Origin: Hermatobates lingyangjiaoensis | Lineage: Eukaryota; Arthropoda; Insecta; Hemiptera; Hermatobatidae | Assembly: GCA_026182355.1 (NCBI GenBank) | Contig: JAPFBL010000104.1 | Coordinates: 1-64,000, forward strand | Reading direction: 5' to 3' | Length of the DNA stretch: 64,000 nt | Shown here: in pieces, positions 10,256-21,967 of the stretch | Layout of the letters: each line of letters begins with the position of its first letter | Position numbering within the stretch: the first letter of the stretch is position 1 | Program-made: the position numbers and the translations under genes | The notes under the pieces: generated by a model | What the model was told of the DNA's origin: nothing | The model's input: only the letters and a program-made list of their open reading frames with translations | Database searches by the model: none

Positions 10256-11902
10256 TTTTTACTTTACTATAAGTAAAGTATAGTGATCGTGAAAAAATTC
10301 GATGTCGAGATTTTGACGGAATTACATGTTTTGAGGTTCCAGAAGTCGTTTTATGACGTTTTTACGATGATGTCTGTGTGTGTGTGGGTGGGTGGGTGCG
10401 TGTGTTAGCATTGCTTGTTACCACGCTACGGTCCAGAATCTTTGATGGATCAAGTTGATATTTTACACAAAAATGGGCCCTATAAAGACAAAGATCCCTA
10501 TTGTTTGGGAAGAATTATGCATGATGGGAAAGTCACTTTTTTTGCCAAAAACCGTTTTTTTTAAAACATTTATTTCTCCTAAACTGATAACCCTAGAGTT
10601 TTGAAATGTTGACATTATCTTTGAGGTTTTAAATGCAACAAACGAAAAATATATTCAGAATTTTAAAACAACAGGAAATATTTTTTTTTTCAATAAAATG
10701 TAAAAATTTTGACTTATAATTCAATCTCAAACCTTGTGAGAGCAATATAAGCCATACTGTTTGACAGATCAAAATGAAACTATGCCTAAAAATAGAACAT
10801 TATGTGGAAAATGAGTTGAAATACTTTTTTTCAAAATTACTTTCGCTAAAGGGGCGTTACAGTACGATTTCTGTTTTCAGAAAATGTTTTTTGTGACGCT
10901 AAACGGCACGTTAAAAATAATGAAAATTTGACCAAAAATGGAACAAAAATTAGCAATTCAGAAAAAAAAATTCATGAAGTTTCACTTATGGAAAAGAGCA
11001 ATAACGCTATAAAAACTTTTTGTTTATCCTAGACTAAGAGATCACCTGCTATACTTGTCGAATTTTTTATCATTTTTTTACATTGTTTACATTGACTTAG
11101 AAATTTTTGAGCAAATCCACTAAGATAAAATTGATATTTATAAAGGAATAATTTAAATTTTTTATTGACTTATATGAGATGTAAGAGGAATAATATTGTG
11201 CTGGAAAATAATAACACTCACTCAGAAAAAATTTGTATATATGTTATTTGACAAAGGGGAAGGAAAATGATCTTATTAAATAATAAGAAGCTTATTATTA
11301 TTATTTTTTTAAAGATTAAAATTCCCGGTATAATAATTCTATAAAAGACCAAAAATGTAAATGATAATTCATAATTGGAATCTTTCGTTTAGAGATTAAT
11401 AAATGTAATTATCGTACATCTTTAATTAACAAAGCACCTTAAAATAACATTTTCGTCGCTGTTTAAGATGTTTTTCCTACAAAAAAAGGGTATTTTCCTG
11501 TTTTAAATTTTAAAATTTTACTTTAATATTCAATGTAGAAGGATGTCAAGTAAACGTTGTAAGAAATCCACTGGCTGTTTGAACGAAAGCCATTCTCTTG
11601 TAGGAGAATAAATCGTTTCAAGAAATGTTCACTTTGGTTTTTCAAAAATGTTATTACTGCTGTAGTTATAGTAATGAAATTATTTGTAAATAATAAATTA
11701 TTTGTGATGTACAAAAATAAGCTTATAAATTGATATGTCCTTCAATCACTATCTGTACTAGCTCAGGAATGAAAGGCTAATAATTATATCCCATTTAGAT
11801 GTTTACGTTATGCTTAAATGAGACGTTATGTTTTATATACTCAAGAAATTTGACATTAAGTTACTTATAGTAAAGTAGAGTGTAGGCCACTCCAGATTTT
11901 TT
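10256..11902 (+). mobile_element. Family T repeat, complete 1.65-kb copy (T5)
   Basis: Reference copy of the family. The left end is T5 followed by ACTTTACTATAAGTAA (10261-10276). The inverted motif TTACTTATAGTAAAGT lies at 11861-11876 and is not at the very end: it is followed by hairpin GAGTG-TAGGC-CACTC (11878-11892) and CAGATTTTTT. A TG/GGTG microsatellite sits at about 10375-10402. There is no protein-coding capacity. The asymmetric inverted repeats plus 3' hairpin resemble the published layout of Helentron-derived non-autonomous elements. That assignment is inference, because no autonomous partner is intact here. Confidence 0.75.
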
Positions 11903-12263
11903 AATGAAGCAATCCCTTTCAGATATTAACATCAACATCATTTGTAATGCATTTTTCGGATAGATATGTCTATTATTTTTATATGTTTTTCTATAAATTT
12001 ACGAAAAACTTAATAGAATTTTTCTTATTTATCATATTTTTTACGTTTAATTCCATTTTTTTTGTTATAATTTTGAATATACCTTAATATATACTTTAGA
12101 TCAATATGCCTTTCGTGTGTAGAGTTTTCAAAGCATTGTATCATTTGTCAGATATTGACGTGGCTCTGGTCCTTAATGACAGAAACATACAATTTGTTTT
12201 TACATTCTTTGTTAAAAGAAACGTTTTAAAGCTTTCGGGAAAAAACAGAGATGTTTATACATG
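11903..12263. other. AT-rich sequence, nothing identified
   Basis: No gene, RNA or repeat identified. Confidence 0.45.
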
Positions 12264-12609
12264 ATTACTCCTAAACCTATATATTTTGACAAAGTTAGTT
12301 TAGGCTAGTTATTTTTCTTCATATTAAAAATAGAATTAAATAAAATAAAAATCTTTAGTTTGTTCTTTCGCACGTAACTTAAAAATGTCTAAAATAAGTA
12401 ACCAGAACTCTAATATTGAAACGCATTGAACTAAAAACGTAAAATCTACCAAACAATAACAATTTTTTTTTTAATAAAATGATACTTTGTAAAATTTCTT
12501 AAAACGAGTGGAAAAATTGTAAGCATGTAAACAAAATCGTAGACCATATACCGGGTACTCACTTATAGGTTGTTGAACATTTTCAGAGTTCTATTTTTTT
12601 ATTGATGAA
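12264..12609 (+). repeat. Direct repeat, left copy (about 346 bp)
   Basis: Near-identical to 13868-14221 in the same orientation, beginning ATTACTCCTAAACC and ending TTTATTGATGAA. It differs by a few substitutions and by poly-A/T length. Neither end has TG...CA, so an LTR origin is not supported by the termini. Confidence 0.85.
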
Positions 12610-13379
12610 ACACACATTATAATCTTAAAAGGGAATTAAATGATGAAATTTCACCAGTACTAAACACATTATAACGCACTTATTAAACATTAAGACATTT
12701 TTTCAAAAATTTTGTTATTAATATATTTGAAAGGATTAAAAAAATTTGTAACTAATATGAACAGTCAAATGCTTTCTCCTGTGTTTTAATTTTTTTTTTT
12801 TAGGGTCCTGCCACAATAGGCACATTTAAGTTAGGCACAAGGTAAATGAGGGTTAGTCAACTATGTTTTGTGTAGGACGTATAATTTCAAAAGGGCAACT
12901 CTTATCATACAATGTCTAAATGTCATCATTCAATAATATTACAAGTATTCGTATCATCTAACAATGTAAAAATAACAACATACTTCTTACAAAGAAGATA
13001 ACAAAATATAGTGATTTAAGACTCGGTTTTTAAATTGGTATTAAAACTTAAACACACATTAAAAAATGCATTTTTATTCAAAATAAGTTTTTTAAAATCA
13101 TCATAAACATTTAAAAAATTAATATTAAAATAATAAGCAGTGAGTTAGGATTTTTTGTATATTATACGACAAAAGAGTAACTTTGTCAAGTTTTATATCA
13201 AGTTTGTTGCTGTATGTTGAGAAATAACAATGAAAAGGTGCACTAGTTGATTTGTTATCATGCGCCAATATTTTATATCAAGTTCTGATTATTTGTTTTT
13301 TGTAAATAAGTTTAACAAACTACGTTTACTAATAAATACAGCAACAATGACTTAATTAAAAAACCTTTGATAGAAATAG
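12610..13379. other. AT-rich spacer between direct repeats, nothing identified
   Basis: No open frame or known motif. Long A/T runs. Confidence 0.45.
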
Positions 13380-13700
13380 GACGAGTTGAAAGGGTTGCTG
13401 GTGAGAGGGGGTGAAGGAGGCGATTGAAGGGCGGCCTGTATTGTTGGCTCTGAATTATATTTCCGGATGGCTATCGAGGTAGTCTGCGTAAACTAGTCGA
13501 TTAAGTTTAACAAGTTTGCGCCAGAAGTGGGTTAGGGGTGTATTGGGCGGGTATCGAAGGGGAGAATTGCCAGCGCCACCCTCAGGCGCCATAAACGCTA
13601 CAACCCTCCTATATAACCTTCCTCCTCACTCACTCAATTTTAGCGCCAATTCCACCCCCCCCCCCCTTCTGCAACCCCTTCTCCCTCCAACCAACGCTCT
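13380..13700. promoter_or_regulatory. GC-rich island between the direct repeats (candidate regulatory element)
   Basis: Strong local rise in G+C, with purine-rich GGTGAGAGGGGGTG, a 'ggcgccataaacgc' segment (a CDX/posterior-Hox-like CCATAAA) and a C10-11 run near 13656. A 33-bp stretch here ('ggggtgtattgggcgggt') recurs with minor change at about 14973-15001. The frame over 13516-13740 is composition-driven and has no domain. Confidence 0.25.
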
Positions 13701-13867
13701 TTTACTCTTCAAAAATCATCCACTCCTTAATTCCCTATAAATCAATACTTGAACCCATCTCAAGTCCACTTGAACAGCTTGGGCAAAAACTTATTACTTA
13801 TCTCTTTCACATAAACAACTCCCTACACCAAGTCTGTTCCCATCAAACCTCAATCTTTAATTTCAAC

Positions 13868-14221
13868 ATTACTCCTAAACCTATATATTTTGACAAAGTT
13901 ACTTTAGGCTAGTTATTTTTCTTTATATTAAAAATAGAATTAAATAAAATAAAAATCTTTAGGTTGTTCTTTCGCACGTAACTTAAAAATGTGTATAATA
14001 AGTACCAGAACTCTGATATTGAAACGCATTGAACTAAAAACGTAAAATCTACCAAAACAATAACAATTTTATTTTTTTTTTTTAATAAAATGATACTTTG
14101 TAAAATTTCTTAAAACGAGTGGAAAAATTGTAAGCATGTCAACAAAAATCGTAGACCATATACCGGATACTCACTTATGCGTGGTTGAACTTTTTCAGAG
14201 TTCTATTTTTTTATTGATGAA
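13868..14221 (+). repeat. Direct repeat, right copy (about 354 bp)
   Basis: Partner of 12264-12609. The pair is separated by 1258 bp. The 101-codon frame at 14136-14441 starts inside this repeat and has no recognisable domain, so it is not called as a gene. Confidence 0.85.
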
Positions 14222-15950
14222 GGTTCATAAGTTGAAACAGAAACTCTTTGAACTGTTGTATCTTACAGAACATGATGAGCTATCATTGAATGATAATCTG
14301 GTACATAATTCACCACAATTCTACAGTAATATCATTTTCAGCTCATTTTTTTGTTTAAGTTGCTGCCATTTTTTCCTTGCAGCGCAGATGCAGTTTAACA
14401 TGTTAGAAGGAGGGTTAACACGCAAGAACATGTTATGTTAGTAGATGTTCATTTCTTCTTCAAAGATATATAAGAGGCAACCAGTGTCGTCAGGTACAGC
14501 ACTGTGGAACAGATACATTGGCAGGTACTCACGCCCTGTTAGAGATTGGAAAGCAGAGCCCGCCTCAGGTGTTAAAGATCTCTTATTCACAAACATACAC
14601 ACACACGCAAACACAAACACGAAAAAACAAACAAAGGCACACACAAAATAGATCATAGGCAGTTAAATATTTCGAAACTTACGACTCAGGTGACTCCAAC
14701 TTATGTATTTCCATTATTTAAAATTCTTAATCAATATTTTGATTCAAACAAAGTAATAATTTTTTACTCACTATTTCAGATAGGTGATAAAACGAGTAAT
14801 AAAAGGTAATAATGCAACAAATAGAGATAATTTAGATTATTTAGATAATTTAGGGTACATGCTTCAAACAGAAGCATCTTATTATAAATTTTCAATGTTT
14901 ACAATTTCACGAAGTTAATTTCTTGGATATTAACATTTTAAAAAGGTTTACATAGGTTATATATTAATGAATTAGGGGTGTATCGGGCGGGTATCGATGG
15001 GTTGATTATGTTAAAACGCAATATAGAAACACATTAACTATACAAGGAACTCGTTATCTCTTAATAAAATTATATAAATATTTAATAGATAACTACGATA
15101 ACATCATTTAAAAATGTAGAGTGATATTACGAGTATAAACAGCTATCATCCTCTATAGGTAACGATTTTGTTGATAGCAATATCAACAATAATATAAAAT
15201 TATTAATAAATAACCAATTACTTAAACATTAACTGTCATCAAAGATGAACTGATATAGTAAGATATCTAAGCTAACAGAAACCGGTCGAATAAGTAATTT
15301 GAAAGTGAAATTATTAAAAATGATAGTAATATTAGGTAAAGTAAGTAATTAGTGTAATGCCTATGCATATGAAATTCCCTGTACGCCTGTGTCTGTTTGC
15401 TGTACATTTCCAAAAGGCTTTGTTAATCTTCATATAGCTTTACTTATTCATTCAGTTATCCTAGGAAGGTTTGTCTTTGTCTAGATCAAAGAGACGATCA
15501 AAGTAGGACAAAGGTTAAGATAATAACGAAGGTTTATGTAATTTTTTCATTTATGTGCTATTTGCTTTCATGTTTGCAAATCATCTGTTGGTTAATAGCA
15601 AATTTAAAAAAAATTGTCAAACAATAGCACATATTTCAATTGTTTTTTCTTATCTTACAAATATTTGTGTTATTAGACTTAAGTTAGTATCAACGCAAAA
15701 AAAGGTTATTTAAATGATATTTACAAAATATTTTTACGAAAAAAGTAAACAAAATATCATTTCAATTGAAATTCTGAAGTTAGAGAAATGACATTAGCAA
15801 GACTTTTAGGTAAGTTGGCCGAATGGAAAGTAGTAACTAAAAACAACAACTGGTAAGACTTCAGTTAAACGTCAAAACTTAAATAACTAGGCATTCTACT
15901 TAAAACCTAGCATCAAATATTCTGTTAGTAACAAATGTTACTTCTATATT
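14222..15950. other. AT-rich sequence with a short unassigned GC-richer patch
   Basis: 14450-14600 is of higher complexity and is open on both strands for about 65-70 codons. Its minus-strand reading contains EAGSAFQSLTGREYLP, which I cannot place in a family. 14605-14650 is CA/AAAC-rich. The rest is AT-rich without gene signals. Confidence 0.4.
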
Positions 15951-16290
15951 AAGTTATACCCCCCAGGGGCAGCTGATGTGTGCAGCTGACGGTGTGTAGC
16001 GAATCACGGGGCCCCGAGCTTACCTATCACACACAAAAACCATTAATAACACACAAATGGCTTCCCTTACTGGTACATTCACACTTCTTGGACCATGTCT
16101 GGCTCATGTGAACTAGGAGAGTACCGAAGATAAACCAAGGGTTGGGTGTACCCGGGCCACTCAGCAGTGCAGGGGTCCGAACCCTCCACTATCCAATTGT
16201 AAAAGGGAAGAGGGAGAGGTCCAAACACAGAAAGACTGACAGAACAAGAAGAAAAGGTCAAGATGAAACAGAAATTACTCATCAAGTTGT
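15951..16290. other. GC-rich unassigned block
   Basis: Begins at a CCCCC run and contains GGGGCCCCGAG and GGGTGTACCCGGGCC. Read on the minus strand, GGGTTCGGACCCC (about 16167-16180) resembles a Pol III B box, but no A box is found the right distance upstream. It is either a decayed retroposon piece or unique sequence. Confidence 0.3.
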
Positions 16291-16351
16291 CAATCGAGCA
16301 TAGTTAACCTAGATGAGATAAAAACTGCAGTCTACGTTATGAAAAGAAATT

Positions 16352-16475
16352 AAAAAGTCTGGAGTGGCCTACACTCAACTTTACCATAAGTAATAAAATA
16401 TCAAACTGACTTACAGCATAATTTTTGTTTCCTCAAAATCTTTCGAATTCAATCATAAGTCAAAGTTATTATATT
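16352..16475 (-). mobile_element. Family T right-end fragment (copy T6)
   Basis: Contains AAAAAGTCTGGAGTGGCC, the hairpin GAGTG-gccta-CACTC and the motif ACTTTACCATAAGTAA. Only about 120 bp of the element is kept. Confidence 0.7.
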
Positions 16476-17057
16476 TTATTGAAGAAAATTCCATTTTCGT
16501 TTTTTTAAATTTGATTCGTTGTCCAATGAGTCATGATACGGTAAAATTATAGAATTTGACAATGAACGGAGCTCTGTTGAAGTATTAGAGAAAGTTTTTT
16601 TAGCATCCTTCAAAGTTAAATCGATATAAGAGGAGGAGTATTTTAATGATAGGGCCATTGACCCAATGTTGTTAATCTCATCATTAAGCCATTCAGCAGA
16701 GCACACACTCTTAACGCCCTCAAAAAATATTTCTAAAAACAGAAATTTTAACATTTTTTGGATGGGAAGAATAAAAGTGAACATATCCAAGTTTTTACAC
16801 AAAAAGTGAACATTCGTAGGTTTTCTATATACACTAAAGCGTAACTCTTTAAATAACCTATGGATCAGGACATCTAAGAAGGGCAAATTACCACTTACTT
16901 CTTCTTCCATTGTGAACTGGATTGTTGGCACTAATGAATTTAATTTTATTAGAAAAGCATGTTTATTTATAGAATTAGGACAGATGCATAGAATACCATC
17001 AACATATCTATACCATTTAACATGTCTATACCATATAATCCAGAGGTTATACTTCAT
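16476..17057 (-). pseudogene. Penelope-like reverse transcriptase fragment
   Basis: A 193-codon minus frame. It begins near the catalytic palm with WYRYVDGILCI, where active Penelope-type enzymes have YVDD, so the second catalytic Asp is replaced by Gly. It continues LVPTIQFTMEEEVSGNLPFL and DVLIHR, then FSVYRKPTNVHF, all characteristic of the PLE RT thumb region. The C-terminal part (EWLNDEINNIG, then LKYSSSYIDLTLKDAKKTF) precedes the linker that would lead to GIY-YIG. That domain and the RT fingers are absent. The frame is open but inactive-looking, and its upstream side abuts Jockey LINE sequence, indicating a 5'-truncated insertion. Confidence 0.8.
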
Positions 17058-17099
17058 GGCATGAAAAATAAGTTATAAAAATTAGATTAAATTTACAAA

Positions 17100-17445
17100 G
17101 CACTAGAATAATTCAAACCTATAAGCCTCTTGGCCACTTTCTCTTCAGACGTCTTTGGGGATTTCCTGGAATATTTGTTGAGGAGATGTTTAGGACTAAG
17201 GGGTTATTATAGTTAAAAAGATTTTTCTGGAAGGCTTTGTAGCGAGATATTGCCACTTGTTGAACTGTTTAAATCCTGAAGTCTAAATAGATTGTTTGAT
17301 TTGATATATAGAAAGAACAATGAAGAATTTTTCTAGGAATTTTGATTGAAGAGCAATCCTCTAGGATTGCTAGATTTTGTTGCTTCCCATATCTCAATAC
17401 CGTAAATAGGCGTAATCATAGATTTGTATAGTAAATAGTTAATTG
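17100..17445 (-). pseudogene. Jockey-type LINE RT, C-terminal fragment
   Basis: The minus strand reads LLYKSMITPIYGIEIWEA, matching the Jockey 'LLYKAIIKPIWTYGIELWG' region downstream of the RT core. It is followed by a degraded C-terminus ending RLKRKWP-like (KTSEEKVAKRLIG). Several stops and shifts. It continues the fragment at 18215-18540 after removal of an intervening insertion. Confidence 0.65.
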
Positions 17446-18214
17446 ATAATATTAGAACTTTAATACCGTCTTACCTCGTATACTATTGCTACAGCGCTCT
17501 GACAATAGAATTGGGTAATTTAATAAATGAACAAATAAATCATCAAACTGATATATTATTTAAACCCTTAAGGAAAATGAAACGACTTGACAATGACGAA
17601 AATAGGAGAAAAATAATTAAATAATGTTATACAAAATAAAATAATGTTAAAATAATTAAATAATGAAAATATAGATAGCAGTGGAAAATTAGGTAGGTTA
17701 TATAAGAGGATCTTTAGATCAGTTCTTTTTGAAGGTGGGTGACACCCGTAACAGGTCAGAGTGCTTCAGCAGCAGTATACGATGTAAGACGGTGTGTTAT
17801 AGTTCTAATATTAATGATACTAAGCTCAGGAAATCAAAAAATGCATGAGTTTATTGATAGTTGTTTATGAGTTAATTTATTGATAGTTATTGATAGCTTG
17901 AAGTACTATGGACAATTTATTTGCTCTCATAATAAATTAAGACGCAGTTGTTAAGATATAGTGGGGGTAGTTTTCCTCAAGAGATTGAATGTAAACGAAC
18001 TTTTGGACCCTATAGTTGGAAGCAGGTCTTAACACGTCAGTTTCATTCGCGCTTCTACAGACAGAGCAGAACAAAATTACGTCTCATCATGCTAAGGTAT
18101 ACTTATTGGTTTATAGATCATGTCCTATGTATTATTTATCACCATTTTCTTTATATCTTTCATATGCATTGGATACAATATTTGACTGATTATCAAATAA
18201 GTTAAGTAAAAGTC
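17446..18214. mobile_element. Insertion into the LINE, with inverted PLE-like ends
   Basis: 17450-17502 and 17755-17811 are inverted copies of each other around 'accgtcttacctcgtatac', with a further GGGTGACACCC segment beside the right one. From memory, this sequence is typical of PLE terminal regions. The stretch 17512-17690 is AT-rich. 17948-18110 is GC-richer with no domain. Together they interrupt one LINE reading, so the segment arrived after the LINE. Exact ends and target duplication are not resolved. Confidence 0.45.
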
Positions 18215-18540
18215 TATAGCGTCTTTTTAGTTCTGTTCTTTTCATATTTTGGTATGGGGAGCCCAAGTAAGATGTCTGTCAAGATGCAGTCCTAAATATT
18301 TGGTAGCAGTAGCTTGAGGGATAGGAATTTCGTTAAGAAAGACAGGAGAACATGTATTTTACGTGATATGGCCGAAAGGCTGGGTACACGTTCTAATATC
18401 AAAACAGGAGAACATGTATCCTGTCTTAAAGTGAATGTTACATAAACACTTTTCTGTTCATTGATACTCCAATTCTTTAACCAGGATTCTAAAATGTTCA
18501 AGTGTTCTTGAATGTCGTAGGAGGCAGGACACTTATTTGT
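18215..18540 (-). pseudogene. Jockey-type LINE RT, palm/thumb fragment
   Basis: The minus strand reads LESWLKNWSINEQKSVYVTF and TLRQDTC, then IPIPQATATKYLGLHLDRH, then LTWAPHTK. This is the Jockey clade signature after the RT active site (WRIKINENKS...VHVTFT...KYLGLHLDRRLTW). A short duplication around 18340-18420 disrupts the frame between the two blocks. It is a dead fragment without the FADD active-site part, and it pairs with 17100-17445. Confidence 0.75.
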
Positions 18541-21003
18541 TGAAAGGATCTTTTATTTTGAAATTAACTTTTAACAATCATATTGTTGATATAAAAAACT
18601 GTTTCATGTATCATGAAAATTCAGTGTTTTGTTACAAGAAATTCATATAGCATCAAAGATCTCAATTAATCATGAGCTATGCAAGCAGTGTTATTTACTT
18701 ATGATTAGACAGGAAAATAATTTATTTATTTTTATTTTTTTCATATAAAATTAATTTTTGTATGGGAAGATTAGTGTTGTTTTTTTTACTCTTTATACAT
18801 TTCTCGTTCTTCCAATTTTTGAATATGTTTGGAAACCAGATTACAATTATTATCACAAATTTACTTCAATCCACCAATTCCAAATTCTTTAAAAAGCTTT
18901 CTCCTACAGATTCATCTTCTTGTCGTTTCTGTTGTGACCAACAAAATATGCCTGCTCTCCTTTCCCATAGACAAAATGATGGCCTCCTATTTATATATAA
19001 ATTATTAAATAATTTAATTGATTGTCTTTATCTCATTTCCCAACTACATTCCACATCCCATCACATAAAATTTTAAAACACCCAAATAATGCTATGTTAT
19101 ATGCTATAAAAATAATTATTTGCTTCATTCCTCACTCCCTAGTATGAAGGTGAAGTGTAATGGTCCATATAGTAGCCTAGATTGTATTAAATACGACATA
19201 AAGAAAAAATTAAAACTAAAAAGTCTAGGTACTAAAACATCTACTAGTTATCAATAATTTTGTTGCTATATGTTTAATTGACACGGACTCAATCTTGTTT
19301 GATTTAATTATCATTATTACTACTATCATGTTTATCAGTTTTATATAAATGATTTTATGTTAAGAATGACATTGAATTGTCAAAGCATTTTGATCTTTAG
19401 CAAATAAATAAACTTTAAAGTGAATACCATTTTTATCAGTGTATTAATTCCATTTCGTTTACTATTATATTTTGGTTACATTATCTAAATGTGTATTCTG
19501 AATCTAAAAGATAACCTATTGATTCAATCTCTTAATAAAGATTATACATCTTGAGAAACTGCTTAAATAGAATATTTTGTATTTATTATTTTTCTATTGA
19601 ACTGTTTTTATGAATCTATCAATTACATTAATCCTATTTAGATTATAAACTATGTTATTTCGTTTGTTGTTTTAGTATTTGAAACATATTGAAATAAATT
19701 ATTAGCCTATACGTTTTGTATTGCCTTTTATTCATAAAAGTGATATTTTATTCCACTGATAGTGGAACTATTTTTATTCAAGGTTGCTTAAATAAAATAA
19801 TTTTTTATTAAATAATTCAGTACATCAAAAAATTCATATTAGTTTATAATTAATTGGTGTGTAATTTGGATGCACTGTTATCACTTAGTGCCAATAGGTT
19901 TTAATAGTTCACAAATTTAATATGGCTTCTTTTACTTTAATCTTTCGTGGTGTCGGTTTTCCTCTTCACTTTTCTAAAGAATTGATTTATTTATAACGTA
20001 AAAGTGAACGTAAATTAAGTGATAAAGTTATTTATTTAAAAGTGAATGCAAGTTGTACTTTATCTTTATTGAAATGCATGAAACAGAAGAAAATGAATTT
20101 CACATGAGAATTATAAAGTCAGTGGTAAATTAGTCAATTCTATTTAAATTGCATTACATTTAACAAATCGACAATTACAATATCATTATAAAAACATAAA
20201 AAGACATCATTTAATTGACTCAAAGTAATTAAGTATTCAACACAAAGAAAAACAAAATAAACATCATTTGAATTATTTTATGTAATAGCTGATAAGTTTT
20301 TACAATGGTTTTAATTATAGCTCTCAAATAACTTGGCTAAGACAGTATATCAAAACATTCTAAATTAGTGCTAATGTTTCACCAAATTAATGTTACATAA
20401 ATTACTTGTAACTATTACTTGTAAGTTTTCAGTCAAAATGTTTACTTACCCAATGTAAGTAAACAAATAATTTCATAACTAAATAAATAATTTTTTTCAT
20501 AAACTTTCATAAGGAAATAACTTTTTCTTGAGTAATGAAAGTATGCCCAAAATGAAAGTATTTATTGAAAATGCCCAGTATTAAACAATCATAAACATTT
20601 ACAATTTTTGTTAATTCGAGATTGAATTAAAAATTTGGACTGGTCTACATTTGTTTCCTGTAAGTAAGCCCATTATCAGAAATATACGCAATCAATATAA
20701 TTAACTGATTTATTTTAATAATAATATTAATTTTGTCGGTCATGAAGTTGTAATTGGGATAATTGTTAAGAATAAACTATTGAACACTAAATGTGGATAT
20801 AGAAAGGAACAGGTAACATTAGAATAAAATTAAATCTTTTGATACATATAGTAATTTGCCAATCATGAAACATAATTAATGAGGTAGATTTGTAATAATG
20901 ATTGAAACATATAATTAATAAAATCATTAAATATAATGAACGAAATGTTCAACATTGTCCATTAGTTTTAATTATCAATAGAGAGAGATTATGAAACCAT
21001 TAT
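18541..21003. other. AT-rich, repeat-poor stretch, nothing identified
   Basis: About 2.4 kb without recognisable transposon, microsatellite or coding signal. The 104-codon frame at 18762-19076 is rich in F, L and S codons from T-rich DNA and has no domain. Confidence 0.45.
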
Positions 21004-21783
21004 AAAAAAAAGTCTGGTTAGTTTACTATAAGTAAAAAAAAAAACTTTCAAACTGGTTAACAACATTATTATTTTTGTCTTTTCAAAAGCTTTTAATTGA
21101 ATCATAAGTCACAATTTTTATATATTTCGTTGTTTTAAAAATGTGAAATATGTTTATTCCTTTTCAAATTAAATCACAAATATGTACAATGTATTGCTGC
21201 CTAAAGTTCTATATGTTTATCCAATATAGTGGTATATTTATAAACTATTGGTATAGCCAATATTTATAAACATATTAATGTAATATGTTTATAAATTAAT
21301 GAAAATAGAATACCGCTTTTACTATATCATAATGTTGTTTTACTGTATCTCCGAAAAGCTTTCTAATATTATTGTGCAAATAATGACTGAAGCCATGCAT
21401 ACAGTATTCTGTTTCGATATTCGACAAACAAACAGTTTGGCTTGTATCGCTATCTAAAACTTTCAGATTGAATTATAAGTCAAATTTTTTAGAATATTTT
21501 CACATCTATAATCTTGGCATATTTTATATTTTCGTCCTATGCGAAGGCATTCTCAACTATGCGTTTTTAATTATTTTTATTTACTTTAATGGAAGGGATG
21601 GGTATGGTGTGATATGCATTGTTATATTATCAACAACTCTGGGCAATATTGTCAAATAACTGAATGAATCTTGTATGTAGAGCTCCTTAAACAATTTGGC
21701 TCTTATAGTGCTTATCACTAGTTCAGTAATAGTTTTTTTTTTTCAGTAATTTCTGTTCTACGTTTAAACTTCTGGAAGGATGC

Positions 21784-21920
21784 TTATATAAACCACAAGA
21801 TAGAAGAATCGCCCGCAAGATCGAGTCCACCAGCTCAAAAATCGTGAGAGCAGAAGCTGCTGCTACTTTATTTGCTTGTATACAGTATTTGCATACAAGA
21901 AGTTTTGCTGCTGATTTAAA

Positions 21921-21967
<47 letters not shown>

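Noticed and set aside
12264..14221. LTR retrotransposon with 350-bp LTRs
   Set aside because: No TG...CA termini, primer binding site, polypurine tract or gag-pol remnant could be seen between the repeats.
14136..14441. 101-codon plus frame
   Set aside because: It starts inside a duplicated repeat, has no known domain, and the duplicate at 12500-12609 does not maintain the frame.
15951..16290. SINE with a B box at 16167-16180
   Set aside because: No A box at the proper distance and no tail or target duplication. It is left as an unassigned GC-rich block.
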